From Prorocentrum cordatum (taxonomy: Eukaryota; Sar; Dinophyceae; Prorocentrales; Prorocentraceae), in contig CAUYUJ010017892.1 of NCBI GenBank assembly GCA_963575745.1, positions 70,001 through 134,000 on the forward strand: 64,000 bases of DNA. The letters are read 5' to 3'. A model generated the notes under the pieces. The model had not been told where the DNA came from. It made no database searches and worked only from the letters and a program-made list of their open reading frames with translations. Of this stretch, positions 32,452 to 43,364 are shown in pieces (the first letter of the stretch is position 1; each line of letters begins with the position of its first letter). Made by a program: the position numbers and the translations under genes.

Positions 32452-34106
32452 AAAAATTAGCCTGGCGAAGGACCGAACCATATGCAGCTGTGAATACTGC
32501 CATTGTGCATATAATCTTCGCCCGCGCTCCCTATGGGGAGACGAACCGAGTGAGGGGCGTGCCACAATGGGCCTGCGGTGGGCAAGGAGGACGCATGCGA
32601 ACTGTGCCACTGGGGCCTTCGGCGGAGCTCCCTATGGGGCCACGAGCCGTGTGAGGGGTGTGCCAAAATGGGCCTGCGGTGGGTGGGGGGACGCATGCGA
32701 ACTGTGCCACGGGGGCCTTCGGTGGAGCTCCCTGTGGGGCCACGAACCGTGTGAAGGGTGTGCCAAAATGTGGGCCTGCGGTGGGCAGGGAGGACGCATG
32801 CGAACTGTGCCACTGGGGCCTTCGGTGGAGCTCCCTATGTGGCCACGAACCGTGTGAGGGGTGTGCCAACATGGGGCTGCGGTGGGCGGGGGGGACGCAT
32901 GCGAACTGTGCCATTGGGGCCCTCGGTGGAACTCCCTATGGGGCCACGAACCGTGTGAGGGGTGTGCCAACATGGGCCTGCGGTGGGCGGGGAGGATGCA
33001 TGCGAACTGTGCCACTGGGGCCTTCAGTTGAGCTCCCTATGGGGCCACTAGCCGTGTGAGGGGTGTGCCAAAATGGGCCTGCGGTGGGCGGGGAGGACGC
33101 ACGCGAACTGTGCCACTGGCGCCTTCGGTGGAGCTCCCTATGGGGCCACTAGCCGTGTGAGGGGTGTGCCAAAATGGGCCTGCGGTGGGCGGGGAGGACG
33201 CATGCGAACGGTGCCACTGGGGCCTTCGGTGGAGCTCACTATGGGGCCACGAACCGCGTGAGGGGTGTGCCAAAGTGGGTCTGCGGTGGGCGGGGAGGAC
33301 GCATGCGAACTGTGTCACTGGGGCCTTCGGTGGAACTCCCTATGGGGCCACGAACCGTGTGAGGGGTGTGCCAAAATGGGCCTGCGGTGGGCGGGGAGGA
33401 CGCATGCGAACTGTGCCACTGAGGCCTTCGGTGGAGCTCCTATGGGGCGGGCAGGGAGGACGCATGCGAACTGTGCCACTGGGGCCTTCGGTGGAGCTCC
33501 CTACGTGGCCACGAACCGTGTGAGGGGTGTGCCAACATGGGGCTGCGGTGGGCGGGGGGGACGCATGCGAACTGTGCCACTGGGGCCTTCGGTGGAGTTC
33601 CCTATGGGGCCACGAACCGTGTGAGGGGTGTGCTGAAATGGGCCTGCGGTGTGCGGGGATGACGCATGCGAACTGTGCCACTGGGGCCTTCGGTGGAGCT
33701 AGCAATGGGGCCACGAACCGTGTGAAGGGTGTGCCAAAATGGGCCTGCGGTGGGCGGGGAGGACGCATGCGAACTGTGCCATTGGGGCCTTCGGTGGAGC
33801 CCCCTATGGGGCCACGAACCGTGTGAGGGGTGTGCCAAAATGGGCCTGCGGTGGGCGGGGAGGACGCATGCGAACTGTGCCACTGGTGCCTTCGGTGGAG
33901 CTCCCTATGAGGCCACGAGCCGTGTGAGGGGTGTGCCAAAATGGGCCTGCGGTGGGCGGGAGGACGCATGCGAACTGTGCCACTGGGGCCTTCGGTGGAG
34001 CTCCCTATGTGGCCACGAACCGTGTGAGGGGTGTGACGATATGGGCGGAGGGGACGATGCTGATGACGATGATGTTGAGGAGGATGTGGATGAGGATGAT
34101 GCTGCA

Positions 34107-34194
<88 letters not shown>

Positions 34195-34319
34195 GGTGAT
34201 GGTGATGGTGGTGACGATGGTGTGGTGAAGGGGAGGGGATGATGATGATGATGATGATGATGATGCTGCTGCTGCTGATGCTGATGCTGATGCTGATGCT
34301 GATGATGATGACGATGATA

Positions 34320-34385
<66 letters not shown>

Positions 34386-34502
34386 GTGATGGTGATGGTG
34401 ATGGTGATGGTGATGGGAGGATGGGGGAGGAGGAGAGGAGGTGGGACGCGGGGCGCTGTCTCATCAAAACGAGGACCCAACACCACAAGATGGTTGGGAA
34501 CA
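32452..34502 (+). repeat. Leader-array-tail module A
   Basis: Leader 32,452-32,525 (GGACCGAACCATATGCAGCT). About 15 units of 101 bp with GGACGCATGCGAACTGTGCC and CTATGGGGCCACGAACCG cover 32,541-34,040. A (GAT)n run at 34,050-34,420 follows. The tail is 34,440-34,502 (GAGGACCCAACACCACAAGA, then TGGTTGGGAA). 101 is not a multiple of three, so open frames recur in all phases and are artefacts. Confidence 0.9.
34050..34420 (+). repeat. (GAT)n array inside module A
   Basis: Nearly pure GAT at 34,105-34,192 and 34,320-34,384, with GCT and GGT interruptions. Confidence 0.95.
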
Positions 34503-34503
34503 A

Positions 34504-34667
34504 TACCCCGCACCTCATGGGACACCTCTTTCTCGGGAGGGCTTGCCAAAGATTCGTCCGGGCCTCCCCGCGGCACCCAGGGACGCTGTTTTCTGAGGCC
34601 TCTCTCGCATGCCGCGTGCCCCAGGAGGCCTTGAGGTATAATGCGAGAGGTGCCCCAAGAGGTGAGG
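34504..34667. repeat. Decayed inverted-repeat element after module A
   Basis: Left TACCCCGCACCTCATGGGAC, right GAGAGGTGCCCCAAGAGGTG in opposite sense. The same arms are better preserved at 46,207-46,342. A (GT)n run follows at 34,667-34,685. Confidence 0.5.
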
Positions 34668-34829
34668 TGTGTGTGTGTGTGTGTTTCCAATCCGACGGGG
34701 CTTCAGTGAAATAGGAAATTTCAAGGCTTCCTGGGAGTCCACCCGGGCCACGGTAGGCCGATTTCGGAAACCTTGGGTGCCGTGCTGGGCCAGATGTGGG
34801 GGTTGTTCCAGAGTCGGCCTTCCGGGGAG

Positions 34830-35275
34830 GCTTCTCGCGGGCCTCTCGGAGGCAGTTTCGAAACCTTTTGGGGGCCGTTTGGGGGCATCTTGGGGCCTCT
34901 TTTGGGCCTCTTGGGGGCCTCTTGGGGGCGTCTTGGGGCGGAAGGCTGGGATCTTGGGTTCGAGGTCCCCCTCTTGGGGCCGTCTTGGGGCCCTCTTGGG
35001 CCGTCTTGGGCGCGTCTTGGGCCGTTTTAGGGGCCTCTTGGGAGCCTCTTAGGCCGTCTTGGGGCGGTCTTGGGGGCCTCTTGGACTGTCTTCAGCGCCA
35101 TGAAAGCCGCTCAAAATGTACGTTGCCCTCTGGAAAATCAATGATTTTGGCATGTTGGGGCCCTCGTGGGACGCCACTTGGGCGTCTCTTGGGCCGTCGT
35201 GGAGGCCTCTTGGGCCGTTTTGGGCTCTCTTGGGGCTCCCTGGAAGCCACCGTGGGCTCTCTGGGGGCCCTCGTG
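34830..35275 (-). repeat. Dispersed CCAAGACGGCC-type repeat in PPR intron
   Basis: Plus strand GGGGCCTCTTGGG. Contains the block AAAATCAATGATTTTGGC (35,135-35,152) shared with 36,838, 38,217 and 44,240. Confidence 0.7.
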
Positions 35276-35378
35276 GACCGTCCCCACGAGCGGAGCCGCC
35301 GAGGTGCCGCCCCCCAGGGCCTGGCGAAGGTGCCCCAATGGCCATTCTCGCACGCACAACGCCCGGTATTATAGGTTC

Positions 35379-35488
35379 GATGGCGTCGGGCTCCAGCCTC
35401 GCCTCCCGCATTTCGCCGATCAACGACAGGGCCCACTTCCACTGCTTGCCCTTCTCGCACGCGCTGGCCCCAGCGTTGTAGATGACCA
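35379..35488 (-). CDS. PPR exon, one repeat, doubtful splice site
   Basis: YNAGASACEKGKQWKWAL, then SLIGEMREARLEPDAI. The usual CTAG before the exon reads CTGG here and no AG lies between it and the hairpin, so the exon may be skipped or dead. The next sequence is a decayed repeat start (YNTGRCACENGHW in a shifted frame). Confidence 0.6.
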
Positions 35489-35496
35489 GTGTGAAC

Positions 35497-35513
35497 CCGT
35501 GGAAAATCCACGG
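35497..35513 (-). other. Hairpin before PPR exon
   Basis: CCGTGGA / TCCACGG with loop AAA. Confidence 0.7.
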
Positions 35514-35558
35514 CCCGCAGGTCCAGGCGTTGGTCCCGAACGCGCACGTGTCGGAAGC

Positions 35559-36390
35559 GCTGGAAGCGTCAAAAGTAATGTGTTTTTGCTAATCGCGCGA
35601 GGCCTGGGCGCGATTAGCAGAAACTCGTAGTTTTTCAGACACAATCAGAGTAAGGGGGCCCGAACGATCTTACAGAGTCCCTGTGCGCGAGAAGTTCGAT
35701 GTGGGGGGTGGACGCGTGGGGGCCAGAGTTGGGCGTCACGTTGGGGGGCCTCGTTTGAGGGCCACGTTGGGGGGTCTCGTCACGGGGTCATGATTGGGGG
35801 CAACGCTCGCGGCCCTGCCGGGGGCCATGTCTGGGGGCCGCGTGCGGGGTTCGGGGGCACATGTGACCGTCGCGTTCGAGGGTGCGGGGTTCGGGGGCAG
35901 ATGTGAGGGTCACGTTTGAGGGCCATGGTTGGGGGCTGTGTGCCTTGGGGCCACGCTTGGGGGCGCCTGGGGGCTACGCGTGGGGTTGACGTTCGGGGGC
36001 CACGCTCACTGGGGCGGTAGGGGGCGACCTCCGGAGGCTTTGTGTGTGGGGGCCGCCCTTTGGGGGTCCCGTCTGGAGGCCGCGCGTGGAGCCGACGTGT
36101 ATCAAGGGGCCCAAGGACACACACATAAATACACAGAAATCAAACGATCCCCCATATTTTCCCACATCTTCTGGGTTTTTGTCTTCCCGCCCAATTCCCA
36201 TATTTTCCAATATTTTCCTTGGGATCGACGATTCGTTGTGTCTGTGTGTTTTTTTCCCTCCTGAGTGTAAGGGGCCACGTCCAGGGGCGATCTCAGGAAG
36301 CAGTCGGGGAGCCCCGGGGGCACTGACCTGGAAGCGTGAAGAGGAATGGGTTTTTGCTAATCGCGCTGGGACTGTGCGCGATCACCCCAA
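35559..36390 (+). repeat. Two direct copies of a hairpin-bearing sequence around a G-rich tract
   Basis: GTTTTTGCTAATCGCGC followed by GCGCGATTAGCAGAAAC forms a stem at 35,581-35,622. The same start recurs at 36,350 with a decayed second arm. Both are preceded by GGAAGCGT-like sequence. Between them, 35,695-36,110 is a degenerate GGGGGCCACGTTGGGGG repeat with G-quadruplex potential. Confidence 0.65.
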
Positions 36391-36499
36391 ACTCAAGGCA
36401 TGGTCCACGGGGCCCTCGCTGGTATACGTACCGGCTGTAGTGGCCTGCGGGCAATCTCGCCGAGGGCCTGGGTAATGGGTAAGAGATCTCGTGGATGTT

Positions 36500-37030
36500 G
36501 GTTGGGATCTCGTGGTTGGCCTCTCGGGAGCCTCTGGGAGCGTCCCGGCGTTTCTTTGGGGCGTCTTGGGGCTTCCTGGGGGCCTCTTGGGGTGGAGGCC
36601 TCAATTTTTTGGTTCCTGGTCCCTGTCTTGGGCCTCTCTTGGGGCCTTCTTGGGGCCCTCTTGGGCCGTCTTGGGCGACTCCTGGGCCGTCTTGGGGCCC
36701 TCTTGGGCCGTCTTGGGGCCGTCTTGAAGGCCTCTTGGGCCGTCTTGGAACGGTCTTGGGGGCCTCTTGGGCGGTCTTGGAGCGTCGGAAAGCCGAAAAA
36801 GCGAGAAGGCCAGAAACATCGACAAAAACACAGAGAAAATCAACGATTTTGGCTTCTGCGGCCCCTCTTGGAGGTACACTTCGAGCGCTCTGCGGGCCTC
36901 GTGGAGGCGTCTCGGGCCGTCTTGAAGGCGTCTTGAAGCCATCTTAAGCGTCTCGGATACACTCTTGGACCGTCTTGGGCCGTCTTCGGGACCTCCTGAA
37001 GCCGTCTTGGGGCGATCTGGGAATCCTGGA
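36500..37030 (-). repeat. Dispersed CCAAGACGGCC-type repeat in PPR intron
   Basis: GGGCCGTCTTGGGGCC on plus, with the AT-rich block GAAAATCAACGATTTTGGC at 36,836-36,854. Confidence 0.7.
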
Positions 37031-37175
37031 ACAGTCCGCGAGCGGTCCGGGGGCCTCCCGGGCCCGTCGGGCAGCGGCCCGGAGGCTCTCCGGGCGGCCC
37101 GCGAGCTCTCTGGGCGGCCCGGGGCGTTGCCACTGCTTGTACTTCTCGCACGCGCTTCGCCCGGAATTGTAGTAC

Positions 37176-37283
37176 AGATGCTGTTGGGCTCCAATTTCAC
37201 TTCCCACATTTCGCCGAGCAGCGCCAGAGCCCGCTGCCACTGCTCGCCCTTCTCGCAGGCGCTGATCCCAGCACTGTAGCTGA
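37176..37283 (-). CDS. PPR exon, one repeat
   Basis: SYSAGISACEKGEQWQRALA, then LLGEMWEVKLEPNSI. It begins after CTAG (37,284-37,287). Conservation in frame stops at ATC, followed by TGTACTACAATTCC, the start of a decayed next repeat (YYNSGRSACEKYKQWQR) displaced by two bases. Confidence 0.75.
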
Positions 37284-37296
37284 CTAGGGCAGACCT

Positions 37297-37311
37297 GTGG
37301 ACTCCGTCCAC
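37297..37311 (-). other. Hairpin before PPR exon
   Basis: GTGGAC / GTCCAC, loop TCC. Confidence 0.75.
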
Positions 37312-37383
37312 GACATCAGCTCGACGTGGCGAGGGGTCTCTGGGCAAGCGCGGGGGGGTGCGGCTGCAGGGCCGAAAGGCAAT

Positions 37384-37460
37384 CATGATGGCGTCGGGCT
37401 CCAGCTTGGCTTTCCACATCTCGCAGTGCAGCGCCAGGCCCCGCTTGTCGTAAGGGTGCC
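37384..37460 (-). pseudogene. Half PPR repeat next to GGA array
   Basis: GLALHCEMWKAKLEPDAI on minus: only the second helix and linker remain. (CTC)n at 37,462-37,525 replaces the first half. Confidence 0.55.
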
Positions 37461-37461
37461 T

Positions 37462-37530
37462 TCTCCTCCTCCTCCTCCTCCTCCTCCTCCTCCTCCTCCT
37501 CCTCCTCCTCCTCCTCCTCCTCCTCTTCCA
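37462..37530 (+). repeat. (CTC)n array
   Basis: About 21 CTC triplets interrupting the half PPR repeat. Confidence 0.95.
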
Positions 37531-37657
37531 CCTTCTTCTCCTCTTTCGCTGGATTCTCCATGCCCTCGGTCGGCAATCGTCGATCCTACGACGACTCTCC
37601 CCAACAGAGAAACATCGAAGGCCCTCGGAGCGTCCAACATTGTTCTTGTGTGTCTTC

Positions 37658-37870
37658 GATATGCCGGTCGCCTCTCGTCCGCTCCCCCCCTCCTGGAAGC
37701 AATTCTGAGGCCACTTAGGGCTTCGCGGGGGCCGTTTGGGGATCTCTTGGGGCGTTTTTGCGTGCGATATGCCTGTCGCCTCTCGTCCGCTCCCCCGCTC
37801 CTGGAGGGAATTCTGAAGCCACTGAAGGCTTCGTGGGGGCCGTTTCGGAGCCTCTTCGGCCTTCTTTTGG
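37658..37870 (+). repeat. 108-bp tandem duplication
   Basis: GATATGCCGGTCGCCTCTCG at 37,658 recurs at 37,766 with few changes. Confidence 0.8.
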
Positions 37871-38440
37871 GCCTCCCGGGGGGGCTCTTAGGGCCCTCTC
37901 GGGCCGTCTTGGGTGCCTCTTGGGCCGTCTTGGGGCCGTCTGAGGCCCGCCTCGGCGCCTCTTGGGCTGTCTTGGGCCGTCTTGGGCCGCTCCTGGGGCC
38001 GTCTTGGGTGCCTCTTGGGCCGTCTGGGGCGCCTCCTGGGCCGTCCTGGGGCCGTCCTGGGGCGTCTTGGGACCGTCTTGGGGCCCTCCTGGCCCGTCTT
38101 GGGGCTCTCTTGGGGTCCTCTTCGGCCGTCTTGGAGCGGTCGGGGGGACTTCTTGGGCCGTCTTGGAGCGTCGGGAAGCCGAAGAGGCGAGGAGGCCGAA
38201 AACATAGAAAAACACAATAGAAATCGACGATTTCTGTCGCTCGGGGCCCTCTTGGGAGGCCTCTTGGGAGGCCTCTTCGGGCGTCTTGGACGCCTCTTGG
38301 GCCGTCTGGGGCGAATCTCGGGCGTCTTGGGCCCATCTTTAAGCGTGCCGGGGCTCTCCGGGGCCGTCTTGGGGGCTTCTGGGGGCCCTCTCGACATGTC
38401 CTGGAGCCTGCCTGGGCGGCCCGGGGCGGCCCGGGGCCAG
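37840..38440 (-). repeat. Dispersed CCAAGACGGCC-type repeat in PPR intron
   Basis: Includes the block AGAAATCGACGATTTCTG at 38,218-38,236. Confidence 0.7.
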
Positions 38441-38469
38441 CCCGGGGCGGTTTCGGTGCATTGGGGCCT

Positions 38470-38513
38470 GCGCCCTTCTGGCACGCACTGGGCCCTGCAA
38501 TGTAGTAGAGACT
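38470..38513 (-). pseudogene. Decayed PPR repeat start after hairpin
   Basis: Minus strand CTACTACATTGCAGGG then GTGCGTGCCAGAAGG: the first ten codons of a PPR repeat without the rest, running straight into CCAAGACGG repeats. Confidence 0.55.
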
Positions 38514-38523
38514 AGGGCTGACC

Positions 38524-38540
38524 CGTGGACTCCGTCCACG
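38524..38540 (-). other. Hairpin
   Basis: CGTGGAC / GTCCACG, loop TCC. Confidence 0.75.
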
Positions 38541-38599
38541 TAATCTTTTTCAAGAAGCTCTTCGTGAAGCGGCGGAGGTGTTGCCGAAAGGCTATCTGG

Positions 38600-39150
38600 G
38601 ACCGTTTCGAGGCCGTCTAAGGCCGTCTTTGGCTGCTCATGGGGCTGTCTTGGGTGGCTCTTCGGCCGTCATCTTCGGGCCTCTTGTGAACCGTCTGGGA
38701 GCCTCCTGGGGTCCTCTTAGGCTGTCTTAGGTGCCTCTTGAGCCTGACCGCTCTTGGCGCTGTCTTGGCCGCCTCTTGGGCCGTCTTGGGGCCGTCAAAG
38801 GGGCTTCCAGAGGCGTGTTGGGGCGATCTTGGGGGCCAGTATGGCCGTTTTGGACGCGCTTCGGACGCAAAGCACGGAAATTGCAAACATGTGCGTTTTC
38901 CCTAGGGATTGGGGCGATTTTTCCTCTTTCGGGCTCTCTTTGGGGCTTGTCTTGGAGCTCACTTGGAGCGTCTTGGGGGGCCTCTTGGGAGGGCATCTTG
39001 GGCGTCTTGGACTGCTCTTGGACCTTCTAGGAGGCCATCTTGGGCCCTCTTGGGGCCCTCGTGGGGGCCGAGGGGGGTGTCTCGGAGCGCTCTTGGGCCA
39101 CCTTGGAGCGCCTCGGAGCGCGCCGGGCCTGCCGGGGCTCGCAGGGGCCG
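38600..39150 (-). repeat. Dispersed CCAAGACGGCC-type repeat
   Basis: Carries the second type of conserved inner block (GGGATTGGGGCGATTTTTCC, 38,907-38,926), also found at 40,050, 45,757 and 46,092. Confidence 0.7.
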
Positions 39151-39189
39151 CCAGGGCGCCTGCTGCGCCATTTTGGTCCGAATCCTACT

Positions 39190-39232
39190 CTTCGCACGCG
39201 CGGGGCCCTGCAATGTAGCAGGTACTAGGGTT
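39190..39232 (-). pseudogene. Decayed PPR repeat start
   Basis: CTGCTACATTGCAGGGCCCC then GCGCGTGCGAAGA on minus. A 33-bp insert separates it from the hairpin at 39,263. Confidence 0.5.
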
Positions 39233-39262
39233 AAGTCGGGCGTGTCCCCCTACAGGGCTGAC

Positions 39263-39282
39263 CCGCGGCCTTCCGGCCGCGG
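39263..39282 (-). other. Hairpin, second stem class
   Basis: CCGCGGCC / GGCCGCGG, loop TTCC: a different stem sequence at the equivalent position. Confidence 0.75.
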
Positions 39283-39419
39283 AATTTGCCCGCCATCGTG
39301 ACGTCCCCGTCCATGCGCTCATCTCCGCACCGGGGCCGCTCAGACGCCCAGCGCGCGGGAGGATCACCGATAGGACGCTGGAGTACCTGTCCATTGGGTT
39401 TGCTTGGGCTGACGGTTAC

Positions 39420-40260
39420 GAGCCTTCTCGGGGTGTCTGGACTCTCTTGGGGCCTTCTTCGGGGCATTGTCGGGACATCTTTGTGGCTCCTATCGGCTTT
39501 GGGGCCATTTTGGGCGCCTTCCTCGTCCTCCCCTGGATCCTGCATCCCGTCGATCTTAGTTAGGGGTCGTCTCGGTATGTCTGGACCCTCTAGGGGCCTC
39601 CTTCGGGTCATGCTCGGGACATATCGGTGGGTCCTGTCGGCTTGTGGGGCAATTGTGGGCGTCCTCCTCCTCGTCCCTCGATCTTTCATCCCGTCGATCT
39701 TCGATCGTCAGTCGTCGACGCTCCCCAAGAGAGAAGCATCGAAGGCCTCTTTGGGGCCGTTTGGGGGCCTCTTTTCGTCCTCCTGGGGGTCTCTCGGGGC
39801 CCTCTTGGGCCGTCTGGAGTGCCTCTGGGGCCATCTTGGGGCCATCTTGGGTTGTTATTTGGCGCTCTTGGGGCTGTCTTGAGTGCCTCTTGGGCAGTCT
39901 CGGGCGCCTCTGGAGCCGTCGCGGGGCCGTCTCGGGCCGTTTTGGGGCCCTCGTGGGGGCGTCTTAGGGCGATCTTGGGGGCCTGCACGACCGTCTTGGA
40001 GACTGTGCAAGCGGAAAGAACGAACATATCCCAAATAGACGTTTTCCGACGGGAATGGGGCGATTCTTGCCTCTTGGAGCTCTCCTGGCCCGTCTCGGGG
40101 GCCTCCTGGCCTGCCTTGGAGGCCTCTGGGGCCATCCTGGGGGCTCGCTTGGGGTCCTCTTGGGGTTCCTGGCGCCCTCTTGAGCGTCTCTGAGGCGTCT
40201 TGGGGCCGTCTCGGGGCACCTGGGGACCCCCCGGAGCCGTCTCGGAGCGCCCGGGGGACT
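39420..40260 (-). repeat. Dispersed CCAAGACGGCC-type repeat
   Basis: Inner block GGGAATGGGGCGATTCTTGC at 40,050. 39,540-39,740 holds a loose duplication (ATCCCGTCGATCTT at 39,545 and 39,690). Confidence 0.7.
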
Positions 40261-40299
40261 CGCAGGGCGCGCAGGAGGGCCCGGGCGGCCTTTCGGGAC

Positions 40300-40348
40300 A
40301 GAGGACCTTCTCGCACGCAAAGGTCGCTGCATTGTAGAAGAGACTAGG
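40300..40348 (-). pseudogene. Decayed PPR repeat start
   Basis: FYNAATFACEKV on minus, then repeats. Confidence 0.55.
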
Positions 40349-40356
40349 GCGAATCT

Positions 40357-40371
40357 GTGGATTCCGTCCAC
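40357..40371 (-). other. Hairpin
   Basis: GTGGAT / GTCCAC with one G-T pair, loop TCC. Confidence 0.7.
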
Positions 40372-40539
40372 GTCGTGTAGCGTGTTCAGAGTGTGCGTGT
40401 CCTGAGGCATCATCCTCTCGATCTTCGTTGGGGAATCGTGGGTCCTACGACAAAGCCCCCCCCGAAACAGAAGCATGCAGGGCCCCCGGAGCGTTGAAAA
40501 CTGTCGTCTGCCTCACTTCTCTGAGTGCAGTTTGGAAAC

Positions 40540-40830
40540 CTCTTGGGCTCTCGTGGGGACAGAGGTATGCTCGGGCCTCGTACGGGGTCTTGAGGGTGAC
40601 TTGGGGCCGTCTCGGGCGCCTCATGGGCAGTCTTGGGCCGTTTTGGGCGCCTTTCAGGCTGTCGTCCGTCGGGCCGTCTTAGTCGGCTCTTGGGGACCGT
40701 CTGGGGGCTGCTGAGGGCTCTCTCGGGCCGTCTTAGGGCTCGCTTGGGCCGTTTTGGGCTCCTCCAACAGCCGTCTTGAAGCACTCCTGAACTGTCTTGG
40801 GGCCCTTGCCGGAGCCTCTTGAGCCTTGGA
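40540..40830 (-). repeat. Dispersed CCAAGACGGCC-type repeat
   Basis: GGGCCGTCTTAGGGCTCGC-type units on plus. Confidence 0.65.
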
Positions 40831-40904
40831 GCATTCATGGGGGGGGGCCAGGTGCTCTCTTGTGCCGGTCTTAGCTCAAAATCGCGAGAATCTGAACATC
40901 AGGC

Positions 40905-41520
40905 AACAACCATCGAATAATCCGCCGGCCCCCTTATGGGGCCACCAGGCTGTAGGCCGGAGGTTCGCAGTTTCCTGTGCCAGTTGCAGCTTCCAGTTTC
41001 CACTGTTACAGTTTTGCTTCTTGCTGCTTACTGTTCCTTGTTGCTGCTTACTGTTCCTTGTTGATGGACCGCGCGAGGGGGGGAGGCCCAAAACGGGCAT
41101 TGTTACCACGGAGAAATCGTATTGTCTGAATTGCTGGGGTGGGTAAAAATTATCACCCCTCACGCAGATCGGCGGGGTCAGGGTCCAAAAACATACGGGA
41201 TTTGCAACATTTCTGACAGTCGGTGGCACCCCTCATGCAGATCGGCGGGGTCAGGGTCCAAAAACACAGGGGATTGGCCACATTTCTGAAATTCGGCGGC
41301 ACCCCTCATGCAGATCCGTAGGGTCAGGGTTCAACAACACATGGGATTTGCCACATTTCTAAAATTCGGTGGCACCCCTCACGCAGATCCGTAGGGTCAG
41401 GGTCGAAACACAAACAGGTCCCGACAAGCCTCATGACTTCGCTCTTCCATGGCCCATTCTCCGAGAGAGGGGGCCAGCGGCAGGGGGCGAAGCCCTTACG
41501 GATATCAATGACTTTTGGCC
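40905..41520 (+). repeat. Composite element with GGCCCC hairpin, 73-bp array and GGATATCAA end (copy 2)
   Basis: Same opening as at 24.35 kb (GGCCCCCTTATGGGGCC at 40,929, then CAGCTTCCAGTTTCC) and same end (GGCGAAGCCCTTACGGATAT, 41,487). The middle is different: four exact 73-bp periods starting 41,154, 41,227, 41,300 and 41,373, with GCAGATCGGCGGGGTCAGGG. Confidence 0.8.
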
Positions 41521-41900
41521 GCCGCGAGCCGTCTGGACGGCCTCTTGGGCCGTCTTGGGGCTGTCTCGGAGCTATCCGTGAGCCCTCTTGGGCGGCTCTT
41601 GGGGCCCGTTTAGGGGGCTCCTGGGGGCTCTCTCGGGCCGTCTTGGGGCTCGCTTGGGCAGTCTTGGGCTCCTCCGGGAGCCGTCTTGGAGCCCTCCTGA
41701 GCTGTCTTGGGGCCCTTGGCTGGAGCTCTTGAGCGGCCTGGGAGCGTTCGGGGGGGGCCCAGTAGCTGTCTTGGGCCTCTCTTAGCTCGAAATCGCGAGA
41801 CACTTGTGGCCGCCGCGAGACGTCTGGACGGCCTCTTGGGCCGTCTTGGGGCTCTTGGCCCGAGATCGCGGCGCTCCTTGAAGGCGTCCCGAAGCGTGCT
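41520..41900 (-). repeat. Dispersed CCAAGACGGCC-type repeat
   Basis: Contains an internal duplication of GGCCGCCGCGAG..CGTCTGGACGGCC (41,518 and 41,810). Confidence 0.7.
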
Positions 41901-42039
41901 CGAGCCGCCCGGAGGCACGCCAGGCCGCGCCAGGGACGCCAAGGGCCCGCCGAGGCCGTGCCAGGGGCCCGCTGAGGCCGATTTTGGATGCTTGATCCGT
42001 TTCCATTTCCACACGCGCTTCCCCTGGCCATGTAGGAGA

Positions 42040-42356
42040 GACGACGGTCGGCTCCATCTTTGCCTCCCACATCTCTCGGAGAAGCGCCAACGCCCGCTGC
42101 CACTGATCGCCATGCCCGCACGCGCTGATCCCAGCATTGTAGCTGATGACGTTAAGCTTAAGCTTCGCCTCCCATATCTCGCTGAGCAGCGTCAACGCCC
42201 GCTGCCACTGCTCGCCCTTCTGGCATGCGCTGATCCCAGCGTTGTAGCTGATGGCGGTGGTCTCCATCTCTGCCTTCCACATCTCTCTGAGCAGTGACAA
42301 GGCCCACTGCCACTGCTCGCCTTTCTCGCAGGCGCTGATGCCAGAGCTGTAGCTGA
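42040..42356 (-). CDS. PPR exon, three repeats
   Basis: SYSSGISACEKGEQWQWAL, SYNAGISACQKGEQWQRAL, SYNAGISACGHGDQWQRAL, each 35 residues apart, ending EPTVV. It begins after CTAG (42,357-42,360). The next bases read YMARGSACGNGN only in a frame shifted by two, which is the decayed next repeat. Confidence 0.85.
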
Positions 42357-42368
42357 CTAGAGCTGACC

Positions 42369-42386
42369 CGTGGACTTACGTCCACG
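42369..42386 (-). other. Hairpin before PPR exon
   Basis: CGTGGAC / GTCCACG, loop TTAC. Confidence 0.75.
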
Positions 42387-42479
42387 ACAGCTTGCCCGCG
42401 TGCAGAAGCTGAGATCGCTTGCCCGAAAAGGCTAGAAAGCTAAAATCCTTGAAAAGCAATCTATGATTTTGCCCGCCTC

Positions 42480-42700
42480 GGGCCTTCCTACAGGGCCTCT
42501 TGGAGCCCTCTGGGGTCGACTTCGGAGCCTCTGGAGCCGTCTTAAGGCCGTGTTGCGCCATTTTGTGGCCCTGTTGGGCCGTCTAGACGCCATCTTGGGC
42601 CATCTTGCCATCTTGAAGCTTGAAGCATCTTGGGCGACCCTGGAGGCCTCCAGGGCGGGTCGGAGTCTCGCCGGGATCAGCGCGGGAGCTCCTGGGACCT
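42480..42700 (-). repeat. Dispersed CCAAGACGGCC-type repeat in a 413-bp intron
   Basis: Fills the space between two intact PPR exons. Confidence 0.7.
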
Positions 42701-42769
42701 GCCTGTGAGGGCCCTGGGGCGGCGGCCCCGAGGGCCCTTCGGCACAAGCAGGCCCAGGCGTGGTAGAAC

Positions 42770-43089
42770 AGATCACGTCGGGCTTCAGCTTCGCCTCCCA
42801 CATGTCGCAAAACAGCCCCAACGCCTGCTGCCACCGTGCGCCTTTCTCGCACGCGCTGATCCCGGCGTTGTAGCTGACGACGTTGGCCTTCACCCTCGCC
42901 CTCCACATCTCGCCGAGAAGCGACAGAGCCCGCTGCCACTGCCGGCCTTTCTCGCACGCGCTGATCCCGGCGCTGTAGCTGATGGCGTTCGGCTCCAGCT
43001 CCGCCCCCCGTGTCGCGCTGAGCAGCCCGAGGGCCCGCTGCCACTGCTCGCCCTTCTCGCACGCGCTGATCCCAGCATTGTAGGAGAGA
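42770..43089 (-). CDS. PPR exon, three repeats
   Basis: SYNAGISACEKGEQWQRAL, SYSAGISACEKGRQWQRAL, SYNAGISACEKGARWQQAL, ending KPDVI. With donor ATCT|GTTC and acceptor CTAG|TCAG (42,357) the next exon joins in frame, giving I-F-S-Y at the seam. The decayed copy YHAWACLCRR follows the donor. Confidence 0.85.
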
Positions 43090-43101
43090 CTAGGACGAAC
43101 C

Positions 43102-43118
43102 CGTGGACTCCGTCCACG
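43102..43118 (-). other. Hairpin before PPR exon
   Basis: CGTGGAC / GTCCACG, loop TCC. Confidence 0.75.
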
Positions 43119-43364
43119 ACATCTTTCTGGAATGGTTCTCGAAGGAACGGCGCAGATTGTACCGAACATCTACAAACACGGCGGCGGCTCGGGCGGCGGC
43201 AGCGAGACCGCGCCTTCGTGTCCGAGCTCTTGCAGCGCTCCAGCAGCTTGGCCCAGCGCACTGCTCGTTCACCCCCCTCCTATTGAGGGCAGTTTCGAAG
43301 TCTCTCGGGGATGTGCGTCGAAGTCGAAGCCCATCTGAGCGGGAGGGTTTGTTCACCACGTCCC

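Noticed and set aside
33340-34690. Open frames across module A and its GAT array
   Set aside because: 101-bp monomers and GAT triplets generate them in several phases at once.
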